This document shows positions 34,218-42,550 of a DNA stretch of 64,000 nt, one piece after another. The notes beneath the pieces are model-generated. The model was not told the origin of the DNA and ran no database searches. It saw nothing but the letters and a program-made list of their open reading frames with translations. The stretch spans positions 142,168-206,167 of the forward strand of contig QQVE01000001.1 of the NCBI GenBank assembly GCA_003389325.1, written 5' to 3'. Position 1 is the first letter of the stretch; the number at the start of each line of letters is the position of its first letter. A program made the translations under genes and the position numbers. This stretch comes from Planctomycetota bacterium (GTDB lineage: Bacteria > Planctomycetota > Planctomycetia > Pirellulales > PALSA-1355).

Positions 34218-34650
34218 GAGAGAGTTCGGAGTGAACCTGTAAGCCGGGTTCTGTTCCCCTGCGGCAGCATGCGCTGCCGCAGGGGAGCGACCATTTCTCT
34301 GCGAGAACGGATTGCTCCGCCTCTGTAGCGGCCTACCCGAGTGTGGTGGCGGACCGGACCGGTCCGCTCAGGGTTGCCCCTGATCCTCTCTGTTTGGCCT
34401 TGCTCCGGGTGGGGTTTGCCTAGCCAGGCTGGTCACCCAGCCTGCTGGTGAGCTCTTACCTCACCGTTTCACCCTTACCGCGCGGGGGCGTGCCCCCGCG
34501 GGCGGTCTGCTTTCTGCTGCACTTTCCCGGGCCTCGCGGCCGGTGGGCGTTACCCACCACCCTGTCCTGTGGAGCCCGGACTTTCCTCCCGAAACGCACC
34601 CACGTGGCAGTGCGTCGTCGAGCGGTCGCCCAGTTCACTCCGAATCTCTC
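34218..34650 (-). ncRNA. rnpB: RNase P RNA (bacterial type A)
   Basis: On the minus strand the sequence reads as RNase P RNA, the catalytic RNA that matures tRNA 5' ends. Conserved elements are GGAGGAAAGTCCGGGCTCC near the 5' end, GAAACGGTGAGGTAAGAG with CACC in the middle, and ACAGAACCCGGCTTACAGG at the 3' end. The ends pair as helix P1: AGATTCGGAGTGAAC with GTTCACTCCGAACTCT. Length is about 433 bases. A run TTTTATC follows the 3' end. The small protein frames in this stretch are artefacts. Confidence 0.95.
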
Positions 34651-34783
34651 TAGATAACCATACGTAACTGGTCGGCTTTTTGATAGCGATGCTCAAACGC
34701 AGGGCGCGGTTCGCGCCCGTGACGCCCCCGCCGGGCGCGCGAGCTCTGCGGGGGGACGTTTCCGCGACGGAGTCGATGGGTGC

Positions 34784-35797
34784 TCAGGGACCGACCGGCT
34801 TGTAGACAAACTCGATTCTCGGGCCTCGCCCCCGGCCCTTGGCGTGGAAATACTCCCGCACCCAGCGCAAGCTCTCCTTGCGGTTCTCCGGGTTCCGGAA
34901 GTTGTCCCCCTTCTGCAAGATGGGACGCACCTCGTCGATGCCCCCGAGCAACCGAGCGCCGGCCACCTGGCAAGGGAACCAATGTCCTTCGCCCTGGTTG
35001 TCTTCCAGATAGAACTCTGCGTAGCAGCCGCCGTTGTAGAAGACGGTTCGGGCCGGAATCTTGTGGACGCGGCACATGGCTACAAACAGCGATGTCAGGT
35101 CGTCCACGTAGCCCTCGCCGTCGATCAAGGCTCGGGCCGCTCCCTTGAGATCTCCCTTCTTATACGTCACGTGGTTGCGCGTCCAATCGTAGATCGCCTC
35201 GACCTGCTGCCAGGCGGTTAGCTCGCTGTCGGTTGTCTCCGCGCCAGGAGCGGCGCTGAGCTGGGCTTCTCTTTCGGCCACGGCTTCGCGCGCCGCGGAG
35301 ATGATCTTCGGGTGGCGGCTCTCGATCGAGGGGCTTGGACCGATGTTCAGCATGAGCGTTCGCGGCAACCGCTTGGGGATCGAGTAGACAGACGTGTCCT
35401 CGGGCGGCTGGAGAGCGCGGCGAGTCACCTCGTAGGTCACCAGCGCGTGCGCCTCTTGACCGGCCGGCAACTGAGGGATTTGCACGACCATCTGTCGCTG
35501 GCCGCCGCCGCCGGTGATATCGCGATAGGTCAAACGTTTGACGACCGACGACACATCTTCGTCGACAACGCGCACCTTCTGTTCGGGCCAGTCGGCGGGA
35601 ACAGGCACCGTGGCGACGGCGTTAAAGATCGGGCTGTTGGCGGTGATGACAACGCCCACCTGGACGCGGTTGGTCGTCTCGATGCCCGGAACCGGCCCGA
35701 GGCCGTTGGCGGCCCCGTCGTCCTCCGGGTTGTCGAATTGTCCAAGGGCGCTGCCGGCGGGCAGCAATACGAGCAGGAAGAGTAGGAGCGTGCGCAC
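34784..35797 (-). CDS. Secreted transglutaminase-fold protein lacking catalytic residues
   Basis: A 337-residue exported protein (signal RTLLLFLLVLLPAGSALG). Residues about 195-300 match the transglutaminase/protease-like core: EAIYDWTRNHVTYKKG, ALIDGEGYVDDLTSLFVAMCRVHKIPAR, YNGGCYAEFYLED, HWFPCQVAG. In active members the Cys lies at the GxGxCxD position; here it is V231. The His of HAWxE aligns with G257, and the Asp with Q277, so all three catalytic positions are replaced. It is probably a binding protein rather than an enzyme. The N-terminal 130 residues look like a beta-sandwich. Confidence 0.8.
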   Translation of the reverse strand: MRTLLLFLLVLLPAGSALGQFDNPEDDGAANGLGPVPGIETTNRVQVGVVITANSPIFNAVATVPVPADWPEQKVRVVDEDVSSVVKRLTYRDITGGGGQRQMVVQIPQLPAGQEAHALVTYEVTRRALQPPEDTSVYSIPKRLPRTLMLNIGPSPSIESRHPKIISAAREAVAEREAQLSAAPGAETTDSELTAWQQVEAIYDWTRNHVTYKKGDLKGAARALIDGEGYVDDLTSLFVAMCRVHKIPARTVFYNGGCYAEFYLEDNQGEGHWFPCQVAGARLLGGIDEVRPILQKGDNFRNPENRKESLRWVREYFHAKGRGRGPRIEFVYKPVGP

Positions 35798-36090
35798 GGC
35801 GACCTGGAAGGGAAGGAGGGGCGTCCGTGCATCTGTCCGACTCGACTCCGGCCCGGCGAAGGCGAGTCAATTACGCTTAACTTCCATTGTAATTGCGAAG
35901 CCGCAGATCACGGCGCGGGCGCAGGGATAGCGCGGATAAGCCGGTTGCGCGGGGCAGCGGCAGAGATTCGCGCCGCGGGAGACTCCCCAGAAACGCCGAA
36001 AGTCCACCGCGAGCGCCGCGTGCCGTTGGGGGCTCGGGCGGCGTGCCCGCGATGGACCGTGAGCGATCAATCGAGTTCTGGGCCGCCGGG

Positions 36091-36339
36091 CTAGTTGACC
36101 GGCGTGTACGCTTCCGGCCCAGGAACCGTTTGGATCGGCAGGCTGGGCGCAGGCGCGTAGCCAGGCGAGCTTACGGCGCCTGGAGCAGCGATGACACCGG
36201 TAGTGCCGTCCGGACAACAGGCTGGCGTCGGCGTGCAGGGGCGATAGGCCGTTGTGCCTCCACCGCACCACGAACAGTGCTTACAACCGGCGGCGCCGGC
36301 TGCGAGCGTCACGACCGAGAGAATCAGTAGCCTCTTCAT
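36091..36339 (-). CDS. Small Cys/Pro-rich lipoprotein
   Basis: An 82-residue protein. The start at 36339 (MKRLLILSVVTLAAGAAGC) gives a lipoprotein signal with lipobox AAGC at 19; an ATG at 36357 adds six residues. The mature part begins CKHCSWCGGG, has further Cys pairs (PCTPTPACC), and is Pro/Thr/Gly rich to the end. It is typical of the small cell-surface proteins of planctomycetes. No function is known. It is divergent from the alpha/beta hydrolase gene. Confidence 0.65.
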   Translation of the reverse strand: MKRLLILSVVTLAAGAAGCKHCSWCGGGTTAYRPCTPTPACCPDGTTGVIAAPGAVSSPGYAPAPSLPIQTVPGPEAYTPVN

Positions 36340-36587
36340 GATTCGTAGCTCCAACACGAATTGCGATTCCCACGACGAAATCGCCGCGGGGTCGTAGGAA
36401 CTCTAGCCGCGCGCCATGGATGTGCAAGACTCCGGCGTTTACTTTTCGCATCGTGTTGCAAAAGGGCCTCCACCATGTCGAAAAAGTGCTACATTTTACG
36501 TAACGCGCGCCGCGGGTTTTCCTTCCGCAGTCGCGCACCGCTACGGTTCTTGCCTGACTCCACCCGCCAGCCGCCAGCACCAAAGCC

Positions 36588-37700
36588 ATGCCCGCGCGAC
36601 TTCCGAAGCGAGTACCAAGCGCCCGATGCACTTGCGTCGTGCTTGTCGCGCTTTTCGTTGCGCTGCTAGCGTGGCAGGCGTCCGCGCAACAGGCTTTCGC
36701 CCGCTGTGCTCAGCTTCGGCCGCAAGACCAAATGTGGCTCGTAAGCAGCCGCGGATCGGGGTGCAACGTCGAACAGCAAGCACCGGGCATGGCTTGCTGG
36801 CGTTTTGATCCCGAAGCCCGCTGGGTTCGCGCGAGCGTCGCAGAGCTCTTCGCTGCAGACGACGGACACCTGGTTACAACGATCTTTGTGCACGGGAATC
36901 GCATGGCGCATTCGGACGCATTTGCTCGTGGATCGGAAGCGTATCGTGCCATGCTCCGTTGTGCCGACGAACGGCCTGTACGCTTTATCATCTGGTCCTG
37001 GCCAAGCGCGCAGATTCGCGGGCCGATCAAGGACGCGCGCGTTAAGGCGCAACGCACCAACCTGGCCGGCTGCTATCTGGCCTGGTTTCTCAATCGGCTG
37101 TCCCCCGAAACTACGGTGAGCCTTTGGGGGCACAGCTTTGGTGCACGGGTCGTGACCGGCGCATTGCACATCCTCGGCGGAGGCACCTTGGGTAGCTACC
37201 GCATCGCGGTTCGCGAGGAGCCTCGCGTTCCGGCCAACGTGGTTCTGATCACCGCAGCGTTGGACAACCACTGGCTTGCGCCGGGGCATTTTCACGGGCG
37301 AGCGCTATCGCAGGTGGGAAGCCTGCTGCTGGTGAACAACGGCTGCGACCGACTGCTTAAACGCTACCACTGGTTGTACCACCGCCGCGCTTGCGCCCAA
37401 GCCCTTGGGTACACCGGCATGCCGCGCTGCTGGATGGGGCAATGCGGGTGTCATCTCGAGCAGGTCAACGCGTGTTGTATCGTTGGTCCCGAGCACACGC
37501 TGGACGGCTATCTTTACTCGCGGAGTCTGATGGCCCGCATGCAACGCGTGCTCATGTTTGAGCCCATCGACGAGCTTACACCCGACGAGCCGGCTACGAG
37601 TTCGACCAAGATGGGCGGCGAAGAATTCTCCGTGGGCGAGGAATTGCCCCCGGCAAACGACGAATCGAGCGACGGCCCGGTTCTACCCGCAATTCCCTAG
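36588..37700 (+). CDS. Secreted alpha/beta hydrolase
   Basis: A 370-residue protein with an N-terminal signal or anchor (CVVLVALFVALLAWQASA, about 16-33). The fold is seen in TTIFVHGNRMAHSD (98-111, oxyanion-hole HGN), FIIWSWPSAQIRG and the nucleophile elbow SLWGHSFGARVVTGALH with S183. A Cys-rich stretch (RACAQALGYTGMPRCWMGQCGCHLEQVNACC) near 280-310 could be disulfide-bonded, in keeping with export. A disordered acidic tail follows. Substrate unknown (lipase- or esterase-like). Its TAG stop shares the CTAG with the convergent ELW-protein gene. Confidence 0.85.
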   Translation: MPARLPKRVPSARCTCVVLVALFVALLAWQASAQQAFARCAQLRPQDQMWLVSSRGSGCNVEQQAPGMACWRFDPEARWVRASVAELFAADDGHLVTTIFVHGNRMAHSDAFARGSEAYRAMLRCADERPVRFIIWSWPSAQIRGPIKDARVKAQRTNLAGCYLAWFLNRLSPETTVSLWGHSFGARVVTGALHILGGGTLGSYRIAVREEPRVPANVVLITAALDNHWLAPGHFHGRALSQVGSLLLVNNGCDRLLKRYHWLYHRRACAQALGYTGMPRCWMGQCGCHLEQVNACCIVGPEHTLDGYLYSRSLMARMQRVLMFEPIDELTPDEPATSSTKMGGEEFSVGEELPPANDESSDGPVLPAIP

Positions 37701-40600
37701 GAAGCTCGTCCGACACGAGGAATCGTTGCGAGCAAGTCGAGCAATCCTTCCAGCCGATCTCGATCGGCGGTGAAGTCATCGACTGATGTCTGCAACGACG
37801 CCAACGCGACCGCCACGGCGTGCGGCTCTGCATTGCGTCTGCTCAGCAAATGCGACTTGCCGGCACCAGCTACGTCGGCAAGTGACTCAGCTTGGCGCGT
37901 CGCCGGCGGAGCGGCCGGTGGGGGCGCAATGTTGAGCTTGGGCGTTGTGCCGACATTGTTGCGCGCGACGATCACGTCGAGGGCCGAGACGATGCCACTG
38001 CGATCGAAGTCGTACAGATTAGCCGCCGACATCGCCGGCCCAGTCTTCGAGAGGGTGGCGACCTCGTCGAGGGCACTCGTGATTGCCGCTGCCGCAGAAC
38101 CGCTGCCGGTATCGCCGATGCGATTTCCGAAATAGAACACGTCGGGAGAGCTGAGCCCCGTGTTGGCGTTGGCCGCCACGGTAACCTCAAGCCAAGTGTT
38201 TTGAATCGATCCGGCGTCCCAGACGATTGCCACGCGGTCGCTGCCGCCGGCGCCCGCCCCTGGGCGGACGACGACATCGGCCGGGGGTGGTGCGGATGCC
38301 CAAGCGCTAGGGGTGTTGTTGGTTCCGACGCGAAACGTGAAATCGGCTGCCGTGATGTTCGGATGCGATCCGCTCAAGTCGACGATCACACCATTGAGGC
38401 CGCGCGGGTAGCTGGTCATGCTGTTGAATGTCGACAGGTCGCCGCCGGGACGATAGGCGTACTTGTGATGGGCGATCGCGTGGTCGTCCAACGCGTCGAC
38501 GCCGGCGTGGCCCCCGTCGAATGATGACTCGTTGTAGAAGACGAGCCGGCTAACGACCTCGGCCGCAGCGGCGGCGATGTCCGGCTTGATTAGCAACCCT
38601 GGATTCGAACGCGCCAGGATCTGGTCGACGGCGGTCACCGATCCGTCGCGATTGTAGTCGGCCGCGCTGGTGACGTCTTGATTAAGGCCGGGATTGTTGC
38701 GGGCAAACAACTCGTCGATGGCACTGGTGATCGCATGGGTAGCGGTGTCGCCCATGCCGCTGTTGGCCACACTGCTGCCATATAGAAACACGTAGGGAAT
38801 CGGCAGATTCGTTCGCAGGTTGGCTTTGACCGTCACCTGCAACCAGGCAAACTTGATCGCCGAGTCATCCCAGGTAACCTCGATACGGTCCGAGCCGCCC
38901 GTGCCCGCCCCGCTGCGCACGGCGATGGCTGCCGGGGCCGGCGCAGCCGGCCATAATCCGGGCGTATTGCTGACGCCCGTTTGAAACACGAAATCCGATG
39001 TAGTGATCGGTCCATGCGCTTCGGCCAGGTCGATCATGATTCCGTTGATGCCGCGCGAGTAGCTCGACATGTTGGCAAACGTGGCTACGCCTGAACCGGG
39101 CAGATAGGCCTGCTTGTCGGTGGCGATCGCCAGGTCGTCGCTGGCGTTCACGTCGGGGCTGAAGCCGTCAAACTTCGAGTTGTTGTAGAACAGGTGGGTA
39201 CCGACAACCGCGGACGGTTTGGGCCGCACGATCCAGGGTTCTTGATTCCCAGCGCTCGCCTCAGCCGAAAACAGCAGCGTGCCGTCGATTTCCACCAAGT
39301 GCATCGGCGTCGATTGAATCGCGCCACTCGCGATGTCGGCGGCGCGTTGCGTGCCCGCCGGGGTCCCATCGCTCTGCCAGAGCTCGATGCCGGAGAAACC
39401 GTCCGAGGCTCGAAAGTAGAGCACTCCTTCCACATTCGTTAGCTCGCGCGGGTCGGAGCTACCGACTGGATCGATGTCGAGCACACGCTGCGTGCCGGTC
39501 TCCGTGCCATCGCTCTTCCACAACTCCGTGCCGGCCGTCCCGTCGTTTGCTTGAAAAAACAGCGTGCCTCCGACGGCCGTTAGTTCATCGGGGGCGGATC
39601 CTGTACCTGGTACGGGGTTGATGTTCTTGACCTGCATCGTACCGGCGCCCGTTCCGTCGCTCTTCCACAGCTCGAAGCCGCTGCTGCCATCCGTAGCCGT
39701 GAAGAACAACGTGTCGCCCACGGCCGTGGCCAGGTAGGGAAACGAGCTGTCGAAACCGGGATTGATGTCCTTGACCATCGTGGTGCCCGCGTCCGAGCCA
39801 TCGCTCTTCCATAGCTCGAAGCCGTCTTGATCGGTCAGCGCCGTGAAGAACAGCGTACCGCCGATGGAAACCATCGATTCCAGGTAGCCGGCGTACGAAC
39901 CGTAGCTACCGGCGTTGATATCTTTAACCAACATCGTCGTCGCGCTGCCGGGATCGCTCATCCACAGCTCGATACCCGAAATGCCGTCGTCGGCGGAGAA
40001 GAACAGCTTGTCGTCGACACTCGTCAGGGACGCTGGGTTGGAGCTGCCTGCGGGATGAATATCCATCACTTGCGTCGTGCCGAGTTCGGTGCCATCGCTC
40101 TTCCAAAGTTCGACGCCGTCGACGCCATTGTCGGCCGCAAAGAATAGCGTGCCATCGACATTGATCAGCTGAGTTGGCGAAGAGCTGCCCAGCGGATGGA
40201 TGTTCTTGACCATGGTCGTCCCGTCCGAAGTCCCGTCCGACTTCCATAGCTCGGAGCCGTTCAGCCCGTCGTCGGCAGAGAAGAACAGCGTGCCATTGAC
40301 GTTGACCAGGTTCGCCGGCGACGAACTGCCTAGCGGGTTAATATCGCGAACCAGCACCGTGCCGGCGGTTGTGCCATTGGTCATCCACAACTCCGACCCG
40401 GTCGAGCCGTTGTCGGCTGCGAAGAAGGCGACCCCCTCGACGCCGGCAAACTCGGCCGGGTGGGAAGCTCCGTCGGGATTGATCTCAGCAAGCAGTAGTG
40501 GCACGCCGCTAAGGACACACCGTGGCTCAAGCGCTTCGGCTCGACGACCGGCGATCGCTCCGCGTGCGCGCATGCGCTGAATGGAAGAGACTCTGATCAT
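37697..40600 (-). CDS. Large extracellular protein: ELW repeats plus two dockerin-ended modules
   Basis: A 967-residue protein. The start at 40600 (MIRVSSIQRM) is placed before the motif LEPRCVLSG, a planctomycete LEPR-type export/attachment signal; an ATG at 40675 is less likely. Residues about 35-480 carry eight ELWKSDGT-type repeats of about 50 residues (unit shaped LFFSADDGxxGxELWKSDG) plus one degenerate copy (NQEPW), forming a beta-propeller-like array. Residues about 490-930 are two copies of a 190-residue module (LFYNNSKFDGF... / LVFYNESSFDGG...). Each ends in a dockerin-like calcium segment (DYNRDGSVTAVDQILARSNP; DFDRSGIVSALDVIVARNN). It probably acts as a surface or extracellular-matrix protein. 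Confidence 0.9.
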   Translation of the reverse strand: MIRVSSIQRMRARGAIAGRRAEALEPRCVLSGVPLLLAEINPDGASHPAEFAGVEGVAFFAADNGSTGSELWMTNGTTAGTVLVRDINPLGSSSPANLVNVNGTLFFSADDGLNGSELWKSDGTSDGTTMVKNIHPLGSSSPTQLINVDGTLFFAADNGVDGVELWKSDGTELGTTQVMDIHPAGSSNPASLTSVDDKLFFSADDGISGIELWMSDPGSATTMLVKDINAGSYGSYAGYLESMVSIGGTLFFTALTDQDGFELWKSDGSDAGTTMVKDINPGFDSSFPYLATAVGDTLFFTATDGSSGFELWKSDGTGAGTMQVKNINPVPGTGSAPDELTAVGGTLFFQANDGTAGTELWKSDGTETGTQRVLDIDPVGSSDPRELTNVEGVLYFRASDGFSGIELWQSDGTPAGTQRAADIASGAIQSTPMHLVEIDGTLLFSAEASAGNQEPWIVRPKPSAVVGTHLFYNNSKFDGFSPDVNASDDLAIATDKQAYLPGSGVATFANMSSYSRGINGIMIDLAEAHGPITTSDFVFQTGVSNTPGLWPAAPAPAAIAVRSGAGTGGSDRIEVTWDDSAIKFAWLQVTVKANLRTNLPIPYVFLYGSSVANSGMGDTATHAITSAIDELFARNNPGLNQDVTSAADYNRDGSVTAVDQILARSNPGLLIKPDIAAAAAEVVSRLVFYNESSFDGGHAGVDALDDHAIAHHKYAYRPGGDLSTFNSMTSYPRGLNGVIVDLSGSHPNITAADFTFRVGTNNTPSAWASAPPPADVVVRPGAGAGGSDRVAIVWDAGSIQNTWLEVTVAANANTGLSSPDVFYFGNRIGDTGSGSAAAAITSALDEVATLSKTGPAMSAANLYDFDRSGIVSALDVIVARNNVGTTPKLNIAPPPAAPPATRQAESLADVAGAGKSHLLSRRNAEPHAVAVALASLQTSVDDFTADRDRLEGLLDLLATIPRVGRAS

Positions 40601-40917
40601 CAGAGGCTGCGGCTGCAGATGGCCCCGTTGAGAATGTCGGCAAACGGATCGACAATCGGGCGGCCGCAATTGCACGCTGCTCGATCCCGACGAGCGCTTC
40701 GTCGGTCAAAACCGAGGATCTAGCGCCAGACCGTCTGGCGCGATCGATCAATCACCGCTCCGACGGACGGAGCGTCGTCGAAGCGCGCTTCGCTGAGGTC
40801 CGTCGCAGAAAGGCAGTGTCGGCGAGCCGCATTGCGACCGGGTCCAGTCTAGAAAGCCCCGATTTAGGGGTCAAACGAATATTGCGTCGAACCCCAAAAA
40901 AGTACGCAACGCGCGAG
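40601..40917. other. Intergenic region upstream of the ELW-protein gene
   Basis: These 317 bases carry no convincing gene. A small hairpin (CGCTCCG / CGGAGCG, around 40757-40775) and an inverted CCCC-GATTTA-GGGG are present; neither has a clear terminator tail on the correct strand, except a T6 run read on the minus strand after the H1-like gene. Promoters for the ELW gene are expected here. Confidence 0.4.
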
Positions 40918-41238
40918 CTAGCTCTTGCGGCTCCCGTAGTCCCCAAGGGCCGCAAGTTCTTCGAACGAGGCTGCCTGCTTCATCGCGACCAGCCGATCTT
41001 CGGCCTCTTCGATGACTTGCAGCAACACATCGATCGCCGCACTCTTAGCCTCGTCGAGCGTTGCAAACTGCGAAGACTTCGAATTGTTCGAGGTCGCGGT
41101 CTTCTTCAGCCGTGCCGCCGGTTTCACCGGCTGGCTTGCTTTCTGGGCGCTCTTCTTGGGTGGCGAGCCTTTCTTGGCCGGCTTCTTGTCGGGGGCCTTC
41201 TTGGTCTTTTTCGCAGTGGCCTTCGTCTTAGGGGGCAT
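40918..41238 (-). CDS. Histone H1-like Lys/Pro/Ala-rich protein
   Basis: A 106-residue protein starting at 41238 (MPPKTKATAKKTKKAPDKKP). The first 50 residues are a Lys/Pro/Ala tail resembling H1 and planctomycete nucleoid proteins. The second half (SQFATLDEAKSAAIDVLLQVIEEAEDRLVAM) is a predicted helical, probably coiled-coil, domain. The tail likely binds DNA and the helix dimerises. Earlier in-frame ATGs at 41268 and 41298 are less fitting. It is transcribed away from the dipeptidase gene. Confidence 0.75.
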   Translation of the reverse strand: MPPKTKATAKKTKKAPDKKPAKKGSPPKKSAQKASQPVKPAARLKKTATSNNSKSSQFATLDEAKSAAIDVLLQVIEEAEDRLVAMKQAASFEELAALGDYGSRKS

Positions 41239-41410
41239 TTCCGGCTCCAATTTTCCTGGCAGGATCATCAAGGGTACGGCGCCGATTCCGCGAGGCAAAC
41301 GCTGCGCCTCTAAGGCTATCTATCAATCAATACCGCGCGCCATCCGGTTTGTCGACCACTTCGACCGGGGTGCCACGGTTGTCGGCTGATTTGCATGCAC
41401 CCGCCCGAGC

Positions 41411-42475
41411 TTATCCCCAGGCATCGGCCAAAAAACGCAGCCAATTGCCGTGCATGATCCCATCGATGTCGCTCTGGGAATAGCCGCGTTCAGCCAGCAT
41501 CCCCGGCAAGCGCGCCAAATCGGCGATCGTATCGAGGTCCGCGGCCGTCTGTTCGCGGCCGAATCCGCCGTCGAGGTCGGTTCCGATGGCAGAGTGTCGC
41601 GCATTGCCGGCCAATTGGCACACGTGGTCGATGTGGTCCACCATGTGAGCCAGCCTCACGCCGGACGACTCGGGCGTCGTCTTGCCTCGAATCCATCCTG
41701 GTACCATCATCCAGGCGTCGAGCGCAGCACCGATCACTGCCCCGCGATCGATCAAGGCCCGCAATTGCTCGTCGGTGAATTGCCGCGTGTCGTCGACCAG
41801 CGCTCGGCAGTTGCTGTGGCTGGCCCACACGTGGCCATCGAAGTGGTCGAGTGCCTCCCAAAAGCTTTCGTCGCATAGGTGCGTGGCGTCGAGAATGATA
41901 CTTAGCCGCTGCATCTCGGCCAGCAGTTCGCGTCCTGCTGCACCAATCCCGCCGGTGGCGTGCGTCCCCTGCGCATAGGTGCCCGGCCCGTAATGGGCAG
42001 GACCGACGGCGCGCAGTCCTTGGTCGTGGGCGCGTGCCAGGTGCTTAGGCGAGAGAATCGAGTCGGCACCTTCCAGGCTCAGGATGTAGCCGATCGGTGC
42101 ATCCGCGGGTGGGTCCTGCCATAGAGCGACGTGCTTGTTGAGTCCCTCCAGATCGCGAATCTGCACCATCTGGCCGGCTTCTTCCATCGCCCGGTACCAG
42201 GAGAGCTGGCCTTGCGTTTGCGACCAGGCGATCTCGGGCGCGTGAAAACCCTTCAGCTTGTTGCTTGGCTTGACGTAGCGGGCGATCATCGTGGCCACGC
42301 ACAATCCGATGCCGCCTTTGCGCATCTCGTCGAGGCACACCGTGCCGCGACCGCGGTCGGGCTTGTCGGTTTGCCCCTGTTCCCGCGCCCGAATCTCGAC
42401 GATGGGCCGTGTGAGATCGCGATTCCACTCCAGCGCATTCATGCTCAGGTCGAGGTGGGCGTCGAAGATCAGCAT
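41411..42475 (-). CDS. Peptidase M19, membrane-dipeptidase family
   Basis: A 354-residue TIM-barrel zinc dipeptidase. Zinc residues H7/D9 are in LIFDAHLDL, E in ILSLEGADS, H in LDATHLCDES and H in VWASHSNCRAL. AIGTDLDGGFGREQT is the conserved C-terminal Asp region. No signal peptide is present, so it is cytosolic, unlike the mammalian enzyme. It hydrolyses dipeptides, often including D-residues. The gene is divergent from the MFS transporter gene, whose product could supply substrate, but this is only positional. Confidence 0.93.
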   Translation of the reverse strand: MLIFDAHLDLSMNALEWNRDLTRPIVEIRAREQGQTDKPDRGRGTVCLDEMRKGGIGLCVATMIARYVKPSNKLKGFHAPEIAWSQTQGQLSWYRAMEEAGQMVQIRDLEGLNKHVALWQDPPADAPIGYILSLEGADSILSPKHLARAHDQGLRAVGPAHYGPGTYAQGTHATGGIGAAGRELLAEMQRLSIILDATHLCDESFWEALDHFDGHVWASHSNCRALVDDTRQFTDEQLRALIDRGAVIGAALDAWMMVPGWIRGKTTPESSGVRLAHMVDHIDHVCQLAGNARHSAIGTDLDGGFGREQTAADLDTIADLARLPGMLAERGYSQSDIDGIMHGNWLRFLADAWG

Positions 42476-42550
42476 TTTTTGGGTCTCTCTTGGCGCAGCG
42501 ACGCCGGTTTGTTTGCGGTGCCCCGGACGCGCCGGTAGGTTGGACGCTCA

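Noticed and set aside
34448..34657. Small plus-strand protein frame
   Set aside because: It lies within the RNase P RNA gene, which explains the sequence on the other strand.
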